A stretch of 64,000 nucleotides of DNA from Aquificaceae bacterium (GCA_027079305.1 JALWVU010000065.1:43473-107472), one strand, 5' to 3'; positions 43,295 through 51,892 are shown, numbered from the stretch's first letter. Numbers and translations: made by a program. Notes: generated by a model not told the origin, from the sequence alone.

Positions 43295-43325
43295 AATATA
43301 AACCTTCCAGCTTACTGGAAGGCAA
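43295..43325 (-). promoter_or_regulatory. MerR-type promoter/operator with CueR-like palindrome
   Basis: On the minus strand, TTGCCT (43325-43320) and TATATT (43300-43295) are separated by 19 bp, the over-long spacer typical of MerR-activated promoters. The spacer holds a perfect 8-bp inverted repeat, CCTTCCAG-TAAG-CTGGAAGG (43322-43303), very like CueR/CopA-type operators. A MerR-family gene closes the operon, so this is probably its autoregulated target. Confidence 0.88.
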
Positions 43326-43327
43326 GT

Positions 43328-43648
43328 TCAGAAGCTTATCAATTTGTCAGCCCAGCAAACGAGTTCGTAGAGATCGTTCATGGAGCCGACGGGACAGACC
43401 GCACCTTCCTTAGAGTTCCTCACCTCCAGGCAAACACCGCAGGCTATAAGCTCACCGCCGTTCTCAAGGAAGAGCTTCATCTGCTCCTGAACGTTGAACT
43501 TCCCGTGCTCCATATTCAGGCTTTCCACGCCCTTTCCCAGCAGGAAGATCCTCACCTCGTCCCCCTGAGCCAGGGAGAAAACGCCGAACCTGAAGGCGTT
43601 CCAGACCGTCTCGGGATCGTTGCTGTAGAGGACCACACCTATCCTCAT
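43328..43648 (-). CDS. Cytoplasmic DsrE-family sulfur-relay protein
   Basis: This 106-residue protein with a DsrE/DsrF fold begins [22 protein letters not shown]. The [17 protein letters not shown] segment is the family signature, and a Cys cluster is present at 70, 73 and 85 (ACGVC...VCPVG). These could carry persulfide. It has no signal peptide. The stop lies 3 bp before the MerR-type promoter of the following operon, so it is a separate unit that could read through. A GGGAGGAG site precedes the ATG. It is divergent from queF. Confidence 0.85.
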   Translation of the reverse strand: MRIGVVLYSNDPETVWNAFRFGVFSLAQGDEVRIFLLGKGVESLNMEHGKFNVQEQMKLFLENGGELIACGVCLEVRNSKEGAVCPVGSMNDLYELVCWADKLISF

Positions 43649-43684
43649 GGATCTCCTCCCGCCCTTTTGGTTATATTTAACATC

Positions 43685-44068
43685 ATGAGAGAGAAAAAAT
43701 ACGGAGAGCTCGCCATAGAGCAGGCCCAGCTCGAGCCCTGGGAGAACCCCTCTCCCGAAAGGGACTACATGATAGAGATATCCTTTCCAGAGTTCTCCTG
43801 CCTCTGCCCCAGGTCAGGATACCCGGATTACGCCACCATAAAGATCCGCTACATCCCGGACAGATACATAATAGAGCTCAAGTCCCTAAAGCTCTGGCTC
43901 AACAAGTTCAGGAACCGCTACATCTCCCACGAGCAGGCAACTAACGAAATATACACCGCCCTATACGAGACCTTAAAGCCCCGCTTCCTCGAGGTTATAG
44001 GGGACTTCAATCCGAGGGGGAACGTCCACACGATCGTTAAGGTAAGGAGCGACGGAAGATACGATTAG
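43685..44068 (+). CDS. queF: NADPH-dependent 7-cyano-7-deazaguanine reductase
   Basis: QueF reduces preQ0 to preQ1 for queuosine. The 127-residue product is the short (unimodular) type. It has the active-site Cys41 in [15 protein letters not shown] with the catalytic Asp in YPDY, the [20 protein letters not shown] segment and GNVHTIV at the C-terminus. ATG 43685 is used although the frame is open to 43052, because the upstream part is antisense to other genes. TATATT ends 7 nt before the ATG, suggesting a leaderless mRNA. Confidence 0.95.
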   Translation: MREKKYGELAIEQAQLEPWENPSPERDYMIEISFPEFSCLCPRSGYPDYATIKIRYIPDRYIIELKSLKLWLNKFRNRYISHEQATNEIYTALYETLKPRFLEVIGDFNPRGNVHTIVKVRSDGRYD

Positions 44069-44994
44069 ACCTTGAAGTCTACCCTGGCAAGGAGGCCGGA
44101 ACCTCCCCTTTCGTCCAGGTAGAGGCCCAGATTCCTGAGAACTCCGGATCCCTTCAGGTCGAAGAGCGTCTCAAAGCTTCCCGTGTACAGGGCGCCCACC
44201 CCGAGCCTGGAGAGGCTCAGAACCCTGTCCTCCTCCAGGTTCTTCACCCATACCATCAGATTTCCGAAGGAAAAGTCTCCCCCGTCCACCCAGCCGTTCT
44301 TATCCTCGTCGAGGGATCTGAGCTCGGAGAAGGCGTCACCCGTTCTCGTGCCAATTATTTCACCTCCATCGGGCTTTCCGTTTTCGTTTCTGTCGAAGAA
44401 GATAAAGCCCTTTCCCTTTGCAAGGAGAGGAACGCTCTCCGCGCTCCCGTCCCCGTTTATGTCGAACTCGAACCTTGCAGGAGAGAGAAACTCGGGGGAG
44501 TCGCTCAGATCTATCACAAGGGGATCCACGAGGGCAACGCTACCCGAGCGAAGGCTCTTCCTGCTAAGCTCCACCTCAAGATCAAAGAGGCTCATGCTAA
44601 CCTCGAACCTGAAGACCCTGCCGTCTTCAGTCCTTACCTCCCCGTAGGCGAAGAAGTCGAGCCTCCTTGCCTCCACCTTCAGGTTTTCCTCCTCGTATAC
44701 CGCCCCGAACTCAGGCCTCTCCACGGGAGGTAGATCGGAATCGGTCAGATCCTCCACAGAAATTGTCTCTATCTCCCTTCCCGTTAAGATCTCCAAGAGC
44801 TTCTTCACAACGAGCTTCCTCACATCATCAACGCTTTCCGCCTTAATGGACCCGATACTCACCCTCAAGGGAAGGACGCTGAAGGAGCTCTCCGAGGAGT
44901 TCCCCTTCAGAAAGGTTATGTTCATTCTTTGTATGTTGAGCTCAGCGCTGGTGACCCTTCCCAAGAGGGACACCTGTAAGTCCTCCACCCTCAT
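44065..44994 (-). CDS. EF-hand/dockerin-like calcium-binding protein, function unknown
   Basis: This 309-residue protein lacks a signal peptide and carries three Asp-rich loops of calcium-binding type: DINGDGSAE (about 178-186), [12 protein letters not shown] (201-212) and [12 protein letters not shown] (229-240). The N-terminal part is beta-rich with a segment about hydrophilic strands and [16 protein letters not shown]. No family name was recognised, though this loop arrangement occurs in proteobacterial proteins of unknown role. It starts 24 bp after the HvfC-like gene, so it may belong to the MNIO operon. It overlaps queF by 4 bp. Confidence 0.7.
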   Translation of the reverse strand: MRVEDLQVSLLGRVTSAELNIQRMNITFLKGNSSESSFSVLPLRVSIGSIKAESVDDVRKLVVKKLLEILTGREIETISVEDLTDSDLPPVERPEFGAVYEEENLKVEARRLDFFAYGEVRTEDGRVFRFEVSMSLFDLEVELSRKSLRSGSVALVDPLVIDLSDSPEFLSPARFEFDINGDGSAESVPLLAKGKGFIFFDRNENGKPDGGEIIGTRTGDAFSELRSLDEDKNGWVDGGDFSFGNLMVWVKNLEEDRVLSLSRLGVGALYTGSFETLFDLKGSGVLRNLGLYLDERGGSGLLARVDFKV

Positions 44995-45018
44995 AACTTT
45001 AACTTTCGGCCCAAAGGG

Positions 45019-45714
45019 CTAAACTTTGATGAGAATTCCAAGATCCAAAAGCTCTTTCAGAAACCTCTCAAGATACGGCCTCGCCTCCCTCTTTTCTTCA
45101 GAGGATATATCGGAACCTTCGAGGACCTCGAGGGGAGATCTCCCGGAGTCTATCTCTTTGAGGAACCCGTAGACGAAGGGAGTAAGCTCCTGAGACCTCA
45201 CTCTATAGTTTCTGTCCCTGTAAAGGAGCAGGAAGTGCTCACCCTTCCCTTTCAGGATCTCCTCTGCGGAAAGCTCCTGCGCCCTGTGGACCGGATACAT
45301 GAATCTAAGAAGCCTCGAAGCGGAAGAGAGCCTGTATGAACCCTTCCAGGAGAATTCGGAAGCTACCTCCTCGTCCTGAGCCTTGAAGACCTCTATCTCG
45401 CTCCACTCGTAGAGGAGAAGCTCCCTAAGGAAGGGAAGTCTTTCCTTCAGATGAGTCTCAACCCTCTCAAAGAACTCGAGGAAGTCCTTCCCCAGGTCCA
45501 CGAGGAGGGGGGAGGAGTGATCCTCCTTCAGGAACTCCTCCACGAGAGGTTTTAGGTCCTCTCCCGCAAAGGAGGAAAAGAGGGGGAAGGAGGTCTTTGT
45601 GAAGTCCTCGAACCTGTTGTAGACTAGCTCTCTGTAAAGTCTCAGAGCCTCGCTCTCAGGCTCCTCCAAGCCCTTGGCTACCATAAAGAGCTTCCGAAGG
45701 CTTTGCTCAAACAT
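45019..45714 (-). CDS. HvfC/BufC-type (DUF2063) partner of MNIO enzyme
   Basis: This 231-residue protein starts at ATG 45714, 8 bp inside the MNIO gene. The N-terminal LRLYRELVYNRFEDFTKTSFPLF pattern and the VDLGKDFLEFFE segment are the DUF2063 (HvfC/BufC N-terminal) signature. LPFLRELLLYEWSEIEVF supports the family. Such proteins bind the precursor peptide and assist the MNIO oxidase. An extended frame reaches 45738, but the overlap start fits translational coupling. The pairing with an MNIO gene makes the assignment strong. Confidence 0.87.
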   Translation of the reverse strand: MFEQSLRKLFMVAKGLEEPESEALRLYRELVYNRFEDFTKTSFPLFSSFAGEDLKPLVEEFLKEDHSSPLLVDLGKDFLEFFERVETHLKERLPFLRELLLYEWSEIEVFKAQDEEVASEFSWKGSYRLSSASRLLRFMYPVHRAQELSAEEILKGKGEHFLLLYRDRNYRVRSQELTPFVYGFLKEIDSGRSPLEVLEGSDISSEEKREARPYLERFLKELLDLGILIKV

Positions 45715-46525
45715 GGCATATCTTCTCAAGCTTCCCAACTTCCTCTAAAAGCTCTCCGTAGGGAGGTATGTTGTTGTCCCTCTCAAGAAGGACGGGGACT
45801 GGACCTGTCCTTTCGAGGGTGAACCTCAAGAGCCTGTGGACCTCCTCTATAGTAGGAGCGCCGTGAGTGTCAACCACTATCCTTCCGAAACGCTCGTGTC
45901 CCGCCACATGGATGTATACGACCCTGGATAGGTCGAGCCTTTCTATGAATTCGTAGGGATCGTATCCGTGGTTTACGGAGTTGACGTAGACGTTGTTCAC
46001 GTCCAGAAGGAGGCCCGCACCGCTCTCCTCGAGGAGCGCGTTTATGAACTCCCACTCCTCCATCTTCCCCGGAGGACGCCAGTAGTAGGAGATGTTCTCA
46101 AGAACGAGGGACCTTTCGAGCACCTCCTCAACTTCCTTTATCTTTCTCGACACCCTTCTGACCGCTTCCTCGGTAAAGGGAAGGGGAAAGAGATCGTGGA
46201 GGTAGCTCCCTCCGAGGGAGGAAAAGCTTATGTGCTCCGAGTAGATCTCTATCTCAAACCGGTCGAGAAAGCTCTTCAGCTCCTTCAGGAAGTTCAGGTT
46301 GATGGGATCGGGAGAGCCTATTGAGAGGGAAAGGCCGTGGCAGACCAAGGGGAACCTCTCCCTTATCCGCTCCAAGGTCCTTCTAAAGAATCCTCCCCTT
46401 CCCATCCAGTTCTCCGGAGCTATCTCGAACCAAGAGGGAGCAAACTCACTATCCAGGACCTCCCCTGCAAAGGAGTATCTAAGGCCGAGGCCGACCCCAC
46501 TTATCCTGTCCATAACTCTAATCAT
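45707..46525 (-). CDS. MNIO (DUF692) multinuclear iron oxidase for peptide modification, HvfB/BufB-like
   Basis: This 272-residue TIM-barrel enzyme of the MNIO family uses two or three irons to modify cysteines of ribosomal peptides, for example to oxazolone/thioamide. Metal-ligand motifs are visible: FEIAPENWMG, CHGLSLSIGSPDP, SEHISFS, LVLENISYYWRPPGKMEEWEF in parts, LLLDVNNVYVNSVNHG, VYIHVAGH, VVDTHGAP and LLERDNNIPP. It overlaps the HvfC-like gene by 8 bp. It diverges, across 49 bp, from a gene for a small exported Cys-containing peptide, the likely substrate. Confidence 0.93.
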   Translation of the reverse strand: MIRVMDRISGVGLGLRYSFAGEVLDSEFAPSWFEIAPENWMGRGGFFRRTLERIRERFPLVCHGLSLSIGSPDPINLNFLKELKSFLDRFEIEIYSEHISFSSLGGSYLHDLFPLPFTEEAVRRVSRKIKEVEEVLERSLVLENISYYWRPPGKMEEWEFINALLEESGAGLLLDVNNVYVNSVNHGYDPYEFIERLDLSRVVYIHVAGHERFGRIVVDTHGAPTIEEVHRLLRFTLERTGPVPVLLERDNNIPPYGELLEEVGKLEKICHV

Positions 46526-46574
46526 ACGAGATCTCGGAGAGTGTGTTAGCCTTTAATAAGGGAGGTGAGACGAG

Positions 46575-46835
46575 ATGGAAGGGAAGAAGAAGCTCATGAG
46601 TCTCCTCGGGTCCGCGGTTATACTCGGCCTCGGAGCGGAGGGAGCCACTCTCTCCTACGCAGGGGAAGGTAAGTGCGCGGGTATGAAGGGAGAGGCCCAG
46701 AAAAAGGCAAAAGAGTCCACAAAGGAGGAAAAGAAGGAAAAGCAGGAAGAAAAGGCCAGGGAGAAGATGAAGGAGATGACCTGCGGCGGTCAGATGGCCT
46801 GCGGGGGGATGATGAAGCAGAAGGGAGGTTCCTGA
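46575..46835 (+). CDS. Cys-containing exported precursor peptide (HvfA/BufA-like RiPP candidate)
   Basis: This 86-residue protein has an N-terminal Sec-type signal at about 1-29 (MEGKKKLMSLLGSAVILGL then ATLSYA). The core-like start is GEGKCAGMKG with Cys34. A long Lys/Glu helix follows, then TCGGQMACGGMMKQKGG with Cys70 and Cys76. The EGKC motif recurs in copper-binding HvfA and bufferin precursors modified by MNIO enzymes. A GGGAGGTGAG ribosome site precedes the ATG. It lies divergently next to MNIO and DUF2063 genes. The precursor role is inferred from motif plus context. Confidence 0.82.
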   Translation: MEGKKKLMSLLGSAVILGLGAEGATLSYAGEGKCAGMKGEAQKKAKESTKEEKKEKQEEKAREKMKEMTCGGQMACGGMMKQKGGS

Positions 46836-46844
46836 AAATAGTTT

Positions 46845-47522
46845 ATGGAAGAGCTTTTCCGCCTTGCTGAGGAGAGGGCCGAGCTTATAGACGGGATAAT
46901 CTCCGATATAACCTCCGACCTCAGGATAGACTGCGGGGAGGGATGTGTATACTGTTGCTACGGAGTTCCCCTGTGGGTCAGGCTCATCGAGGCCTACCAT
47001 CTCCTTCACGCCCTTAACTCGCTTCCTATAAGGGATAGGAAGGAGATAGCCTCAAGGCTGAGAGTTTACAGGAAGGAGTACGAAAGCTCCGCAGAAAGGG
47101 AAGGATACAGACCTGAGAGTCCCACAGCTGAGGAAAGCCTAGACCTCGGAAAGCTCGGCCTTGTGTGCGGTCTCGGGATGAACGAGATCCCCTGTCCCTT
47201 CCTCTCGGAAGAAGGGATGTGCAGAGTCTACAAGGCCCGCCCCTCCATGTGCAGGCTAACGCTTTTCTTCGACAGAAGTGTCTGCAAGAGGGACTGGGAG
47301 AACCCCCTCTCCTTTATATGGAGCAGGGAGATAGCTCCCTTCATAGAGGAAGTAAGGGGAAGGTTCCGGAAAAGGTGGAGCACGGAGCTGAAAAGGCTCC
47401 AGGAAAAGTATCCATACCTTGACCTTCTCAGGCTCGAAAAGGAGATGATCTTCTTACCCTACCACCTTAGCCTGGATCCTCTTAAAAAGACCTTCAAACT
47501 CAAGGCCTTTTACAGTCCTTAA
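46845..47522 (+). CDS. YkgJ-family cysteine-cluster (Zn/Fe-binding) protein
   Basis: This 225-residue protein contains the YkgJ cysteine pattern: CGEGCVYCCYG near residues 26-36 and, later, CPFLSEEGMCRVYKARPSMCR. These Cys residues are thought to bind zinc or an Fe-S cluster. The function of the family is uncertain. It begins 9 bp after the Cys-peptide gene on the same strand, so the two are probably co-transcribed and it may take part in the peptide system. The 3' end overlaps the rhodanese gene by 23 bp. Confidence 0.82.
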   Translation: MEELFRLAEERAELIDGIISDITSDLRIDCGEGCVYCCYGVPLWVRLIEAYHLLHALNSLPIRDRKEIASRLRVYRKEYESSAEREGYRPESPTAEESLDLGKLGLVCGLGMNEIPCPFLSEEGMCRVYKARPSMCRLTLFFDRSVCKRDWENPLSFIWSREIAPFIEEVRGRFRKRWSTELKRLQEKYPYLDLLRLEKEMIFLPYHLSLDPLKKTFKLKAFYSP

Positions 47523-48411
47523 AAGTCTCCCAGACGAACCTGTTCAGGGGATAGTTCAGATACTCCCACTCCCTTTTGGAGGCATCGTATACCCTCATAC
47601 CCTTGTAGCCCGCAAAGTCCATCATCATGTAGACAAAAGCGGCTCCCGTCCCACCGAAGCAAAAGAGCAGGACCTCATCCTCTTTCCCTATACCTTGATT
47701 TTTAAGGAACTCATCGATGTAATCGGGAACCTCTATGACGAGCTTTCCCGTCTCCTCGTCCCTTTTAACCCACCACTCCCAGGGCAGGGGAATTGAGCAG
47801 GGAACGTGGCCGTATTTTTTGGCCGCGGGGAACTTGGATATGCCGAAGTAGTGTCCCGCAGGCCTTCCGTCTATTATGGGCCTTTTCCCTATGCTTTTGA
47901 GAAGGTAGTCCGCGTCCACCTCCTTTGATGGGTCGTAATTTGCCTTAAACTTCCCCTCACTGACCTCGGGATCTTCGTAGCTCACAGGATATTTTTTCTT
48001 AACCCATGCGGACCAGCCTCCGTCCAAAAGGGCCACCTTCTCGTGCCCCAAAAGGTGGAAGATCCAGTAGGCGTATACAGTACCCAGGATCTCGTTCATC
48101 TTGTTTCCCTTGTAGTACAGGACCACTTTGGAGCTGTTGTTTATCCCCCACCTCCTGAAGAGCTTCTCATATTCCTTTATGGGTTTCTTCACGAGCGCCC
48201 CAGTTCTCTCGTCCATTATCCTCCAGTCCTCCTTCTCAGTGAGCCTTGCCCCCGGAATGTGCCCCTCCACCAGGTAGCTCTGGGAGTCGGAGAACTCTAA
48301 AATCACCAGGTCTGGGTCCTTAAGGTGCTCCTTAAGCCACTCGGGAGAGACGAGCTTGGGCATGGAGAAGGCAAGGCCCACAGCAAACAAAACAGCTATC
48401 AGAACCGCCAT
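47500..48411 (-). CDS. Exported thiosulfate sulfurtransferase (two-domain rhodanese)
   Basis: This 303-residue protein has a signal peptide (about 1-16) and two rhodanese domains. The first is inactive-looking; the second has the active-site loop LFCFGGTGAAF with the catalytic Cys. The linker and the YFGISKFPAAKKYGHVPCSIPLPWEWW segment resemble SseA/TST types. In the periplasm it would transfer sulfane sulfur from thiosulfate to thiols or cyanide. It fits the several sulfur-handling genes nearby (YeeE, DsrE proteins). It is convergent with the YkgJ gene. Confidence 0.9.
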   Translation of the reverse strand: MAVLIAVLFAVGLAFSMPKLVSPEWLKEHLKDPDLVILEFSDSQSYLVEGHIPGARLTEKEDWRIMDERTGALVKKPIKEYEKLFRRWGINNSSKVVLYYKGNKMNEILGTVYAYWIFHLLGHEKVALLDGGWSAWVKKKYPVSYEDPEVSEGKFKANYDPSKEVDADYLLKSIGKRPIIDGRPAGHYFGISKFPAAKKYGHVPCSIPLPWEWWVKRDEETGKLVIEVPDYIDEFLKNQGIGKEDEVLLFCFGGTGAAFVYMMMDFAGYKGMRVYDASKREWEYLNYPLNRFVWETFKDCKRP

Positions 48412-48465
48412 GCTCTCACCTCCCTCTTAAAAGATAAACCTTCCGGCCAGCTGGAGGTCAAGGGA

Positions 48466-50469
48466 TCAGGTAAACCACCTCTCGAGGACTTTCTTAGCGA
48501 CCGCCTCAGGAGTAAAACCGAAGTGCTCGAACAGAACCTTCCCCGGAGCGGACTTGCCAAAGCCCTCCATCGATATAACAAGTCCCTCCTCCCCTACGTA
48601 TCTATGCCAGCAGGAGCCTCTCGCGGCCTCCACAACCGCCCTCCTCTTTACTTCTCTTGGAAGGACGCTCTCCTTGTATTCCTCATCCTGCATCTCGAAG
48701 AGCTCAATGCTCGGGAAGTTAACTACCCTGACCTTTATACCTTTCTCCTGAAGGATCTCCTTAGCCCCGAGGGCAACGTGGACCTCCGAACCCGTTCCTA
48801 TGAGTATAAGATCTGGAGTTCCATCGCAGTCGGAGAGGACGTAGGCTCCCTTTTCGAGGTTCTCCTCGGAGGGATAGAGGCTTCTGTCTATCAGGGGAAC
48901 GCTCTGGCGCGTCAGGATTATGGCTGTAGGCCCATCTTTCCTTTCAAGAGCAACCTTCCAGGCTACCTTAACCTCGTTTGCGTCCGCAGGTCTTATGACT
49001 ACCAGGTTTGGAATCAGCCTGAGGGACGGGAGCTGTTCTACCGGCTGGTGGGTTGGTCCGTCCTCCCCGAGGCCTATGGAGTCGTGGGTGAAGACGTATA
49101 TCACCTGGAGCCCCGCCATGGCGGCGAGCCTTATGGAAGGCCTCATGTAGTCGGAAAACACCAGGAAGGTTCCCCCGTAGGGGAGCACCCCTCCGTGGTA
49201 GGCCATCCCGTTCATTATGGATCCCATGGCGTGCTCCCTTACCCCGTAGTGGATGTTTCTTCCCGTAGGGGAGTCCGCCTGGAAGTCGGGATAGTTCTTG
49301 AGAACCGTGTTGTTGGACTCGGAAAGGTCCGCAGAGCCTCCCAGCATGGTGGGAACGTAGTCCGCTATGAAGTTGAGAACCTTACCGGAGGCCTTCCTCG
49401 TGGCCATAGGTTCTTCGAATTGGGGAACCTTTTCGAACCACTCCAAGCTCCACTCCTTTCTGAATGCCCTCTCGAGCTCGGAGGCCAGATCAGGATACGC
49501 TTGTTTGTATCTCTCGAAGAGGTCCCTCCACTCCTTCTCCCTCTCCTCTCCCAGCTTAACGTGCCTCCTCGTGTAGTCGAGGGCCTCCTTGGGAACGTAG
49601 AACTCCTCAAGTGGCCAGTTGAAGCGCTTCTTTGTCTCGACGGCGTTTTCGGTCCCGAGGGGTGCCCCGTGGACCTTGGCGGTGTCCTGAAGGGGACTTC
49701 CGTATCCTATGTGCGTCCTCACGGAGATGAAGGAGGGCCTATCGGTTTCCCTGGCCTTTCTTATTGTCTTCTCAAGAAACTGGAGGTTGTAGCCCTCCTC
49801 GATGTGATAAACGTCCCATCCGAGGGCCTCGAACCTTTTTAGAACGTCCTCGGACCAGGCGAGCTTAGTGTCCCCGTCTATTGAGATGTGGTTGTTGTCC
49901 CAGATAACAATAAGCTTGTTAAGTTTCCAGTGGCCCGCGAGGGCGGCCGCCTCGTAGGAGATGCCCTCCATCAGGTCTCCGTCCGAGCATAGGACGTAGG
50001 TGTAATGGTCTATTATTGGAAAGCCCTTCCTGTTGAAGTAAGAGGAGAGGAACTTCTCCGCCAGAGCCATACCGACCGCGTTGGCAAAGCCCTGACCGAG
50101 GGGACCGGTGGTAGCCTCCACCCCGGGAGTGAGCCAGCTCTCGGGATGTCCCGGCGTCTTGCTCCCCAGCTGTCTGAACCCTTTGAGATCCTCTACGGAA
50201 AGGTCGTATCCGAACATGAAAAGCGTGGCGTAAAGCATGGCCGAAGCGTGGCCGGCGGAGAGGACGAATCTGTCCCTGTTTATCCACTTAGGATTTTTGG
50301 GATTGAACTTGAGGAACCTGTCGTATACGAGGTAGATGATATGGGAGGCCCCGAGGGGCATACCGGGATGTCCGGACTTGGCCCTCTCCACCTGATCCAC
50401 ACTCAGGAACCTTATGGTGTTGATAACGAGCTGGTCTATGTCCTTTTGCGATTCCACCTTCGAGCCCAT
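48466..50469 (-). CDS. tkt: Transketolase
   Basis: Transketolase moves two-carbon units between sugar phosphates with thiamine diphosphate, in the pentose phosphate pathway and gluconeogenesis. The 667-residue length is typical. Motifs: RFLSVDQVERAKSGHPGMPLG, the TPP/Mg motif SDGDLMEGISYEAA...WDNNHISIDG, GVREHAMGSIMNG, and FTHDSIGLGEDGPTHQP with the catalytic His. It ends 54 bp before the rhodanese start. No other pentose-pathway gene is adjacent. Confidence 0.97.
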   Translation of the reverse strand: MGSKVESQKDIDQLVINTIRFLSVDQVERAKSGHPGMPLGASHIIYLVYDRFLKFNPKNPKWINRDRFVLSAGHASAMLYATLFMFGYDLSVEDLKGFRQLGSKTPGHPESWLTPGVEATTGPLGQGFANAVGMALAEKFLSSYFNRKGFPIIDHYTYVLCSDGDLMEGISYEAAALAGHWKLNKLIVIWDNNHISIDGDTKLAWSEDVLKRFEALGWDVYHIEEGYNLQFLEKTIRKARETDRPSFISVRTHIGYGSPLQDTAKVHGAPLGTENAVETKKRFNWPLEEFYVPKEALDYTRRHVKLGEEREKEWRDLFERYKQAYPDLASELERAFRKEWSLEWFEKVPQFEEPMATRKASGKVLNFIADYVPTMLGGSADLSESNNTVLKNYPDFQADSPTGRNIHYGVREHAMGSIMNGMAYHGGVLPYGGTFLVFSDYMRPSIRLAAMAGLQVIYVFTHDSIGLGEDGPTHQPVEQLPSLRLIPNLVVIRPADANEVKVAWKVALERKDGPTAIILTRQSVPLIDRSLYPSEENLEKGAYVLSDCDGTPDLILIGTGSEVHVALGAKEILQEKGIKVRVVNFPSIELFEMQDEEYKESVLPREVKRRAVVEAARGSCWHRYVGEEGLVISMEGFGKSAPGKVLFEHFGFTPEAVAKKVLERWFT

Positions 50470-50488
50470 GACTTCTATATTCTACCCC

Positions 50489-51805
50489 TCACTTCAAATA
50501 CTCTTCATTGATTTTTACTCTGGCTTCCCCCACAAGTTTTTCCACGAACATGTTAACGAGGGCCTCCCCCTTTGCTTTTTTCAAACTACTTTCAAGTTCC
50601 TCTGGATTTTTTATTAGATCCTGCTTTACCTCCCTTCTGTCTATGTAAACCACCGCGTATCCATTAGGTGTCCTGTAAGGTCCAAACACCTTGTCTTTTG
50701 AAAAGACGAGCCTTAAAGTTTCTTCTCCCCTTATCCTGAAGAGGTTTATGAACTCGTCAACGCTTGAGCTTTCGAACTCTAAAGGCTTTATATCAACCTT
50801 ATCTCCCTTTTCAAGCTTCTCCTTTATCTCCCAAGCATTATTCTCAGCAAGCTCCAAAGCCTTTTCTTTCTTCAACATCTCAACCACTTCCTTCTTCACA
50901 TTCGAAAGGGGTTTGAGCTTTTTAGGCTTTACCTCTTTCAGATAAAGGACATAATAAGTTCTTCCCACCTTGGTTATGGTGAACCTGTTGTTTTCGGAAA
51001 GCCTTTCAAGCTCCTTGACAACTTCCCTCGGTAGCTTAGTTGCATCCCTTACCTCCTCTCCTCCCCCGGGAATCTCCCCTTTCTTTACGGAACTATAAAG
51101 TGAATGAGCCTTTTTCTTATCATTGGTTTTCCACAAGAGATAAATCTTCTTCTCCCGCGTCATGAACTTTTCCTTGTTCCTCTCGTAAAAGCTCTTCACC
51201 TCCTCTTCGTAAAGCTTATAGCCAACGGAAATGGTGTCTGGAGATATAAGGTAAAGCTTTCCCTCGAATCTGGTGGAGATTATCCTCCTCTGAAACTCCC
51301 TCTCCATGTCCGTTATATAGACAAGCCTAATCACAAGATCTATGAGTTTTTTAGCTGTTAGTTGCTTCTTCAAATAAAGCTCGTACTCCGCAGGTGTAAG
51401 GCCGATCCTTTCGAGGGCAGTTTTATAGGTCTCCAGATTAAATTTGCCCCCACTTTGAAAGCTGGGATCACTCTTTATAGCCCGTGCCACCTCAACGTCC
51501 GGGGCAACAACACCGAGTTCTAACGCCTTCTGATAAAGGACCTCCCTGCTTATAAGACTGAAAAGAACCCGTCTCTTAACTATACTTCTCAACTCCTCCC
51601 TGTCGAGCAGATCCGAGTATTTTAAAAGCTCATATCTGAACTCTCTCAGTGTTATACACTTTCCGTTTACCTCAGCAGCACACCTCTTCAAACCGAATAT
51701 CTGTTGAATGTCCGCAACGCTGAACATCCAGAAAAGGAAAGAAAGGGAAGCGATCGCAATTATTACCGCAGCGAGCCTTTTATGCTTTTGTATGAGAGCA
51801 TACAT
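50489..51805 (-). CDS. PpiD/SurA-like membrane-anchored peptidyl-prolyl isomerase-type chaperone
   Basis: This 438-residue protein has an N-terminal membrane anchor (about 10-30), a SurA-N-like helical region (about 40-190) and a parvulin-type segment at about 200-290. A PpiD-like C-terminal helix-rich part completes it. The SurA-N pattern AEVNGKCITLREFRYELLKY and LISREVLYQKALELGVVAPDVEVARAI is clear. The PPIase region is degenerate, with few catalytic residues, so a chaperone role is more likely than isomerase activity. It probably assists folding of exported proteins. It lies 13 bp downstream of a tRNA gene. Confidence 0.82.
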   Translation of the reverse strand: MYALIQKHKRLAAVIIAIASLSFLFWMFSVADIQQIFGLKRCAAEVNGKCITLREFRYELLKYSDLLDREELRSIVKRRVLFSLISREVLYQKALELGVVAPDVEVARAIKSDPSFQSGGKFNLETYKTALERIGLTPAEYELYLKKQLTAKKLIDLVIRLVYITDMEREFQRRIISTRFEGKLYLISPDTISVGYKLYEEEVKSFYERNKEKFMTREKKIYLLWKTNDKKKAHSLYSSVKKGEIPGGGEEVRDATKLPREVVKELERLSENNRFTITKVGRTYYVLYLKEVKPKKLKPLSNVKKEVVEMLKKEKALELAENNAWEIKEKLEKGDKVDIKPLEFESSSVDEFINLFRIRGEETLRLVFSKDKVFGPYRTPNGYAVVYIDRREVKQDLIKNPEELESSLKKAKGEALVNMFVEKLVGEARVKINEEYLK

Positions 51806-51818
51806 TCTTCTTCTTGTG

Positions 51819-51892
51819 TGGCGGCGGGAGGAGTCGAACCTCCGACCTGGGACTTATGAGATCCCCGCTCTAACCACCTGAGCTACGCCGCC
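51819..51892 (-). tRNA. tRNA-Met (CAT anticodon)
   Basis: A 74-nt cloverleaf can be folded. The acceptor stem is GGCGGCG pairing with CGCCGCC plus discriminator A. The D-arm is GCTC/GAGC, the anticodon stem GGGAT/GTCCC and the loop CTCATAA, giving anticodon CAT. The T arm is GGAGG-TTCGACT-CCTCC. The CCA end is not encoded. The anticodon also fits the lysidine-modified tRNA-Ile2, but the acceptor and anticodon-stem pattern looks more like elongator Met. TATAAT (51912-51907, minus) lies upstream. Confidence 0.95.

Noticed and set aside
43052..43684. N-terminal extension of the queF frame to 338 codons
   Set aside because: The extra part is antisense to the thioredoxin-like and DsrE genes. The QueF family start coincides with ATG 43685.
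43649..43684. preQ1 riboswitch before queF
   Set aside because: The gap is only 36 bp and the predicted transcription start is at the ATG, leaving no room for an aptamer.
48325..49842. 505-codon plus-strand open frame opposite the rhodanese and transketolase genes
   Set aside because: It runs across two clearly coding minus-strand genes and their gap. The composition is that of reverse-complemented coding DNA.
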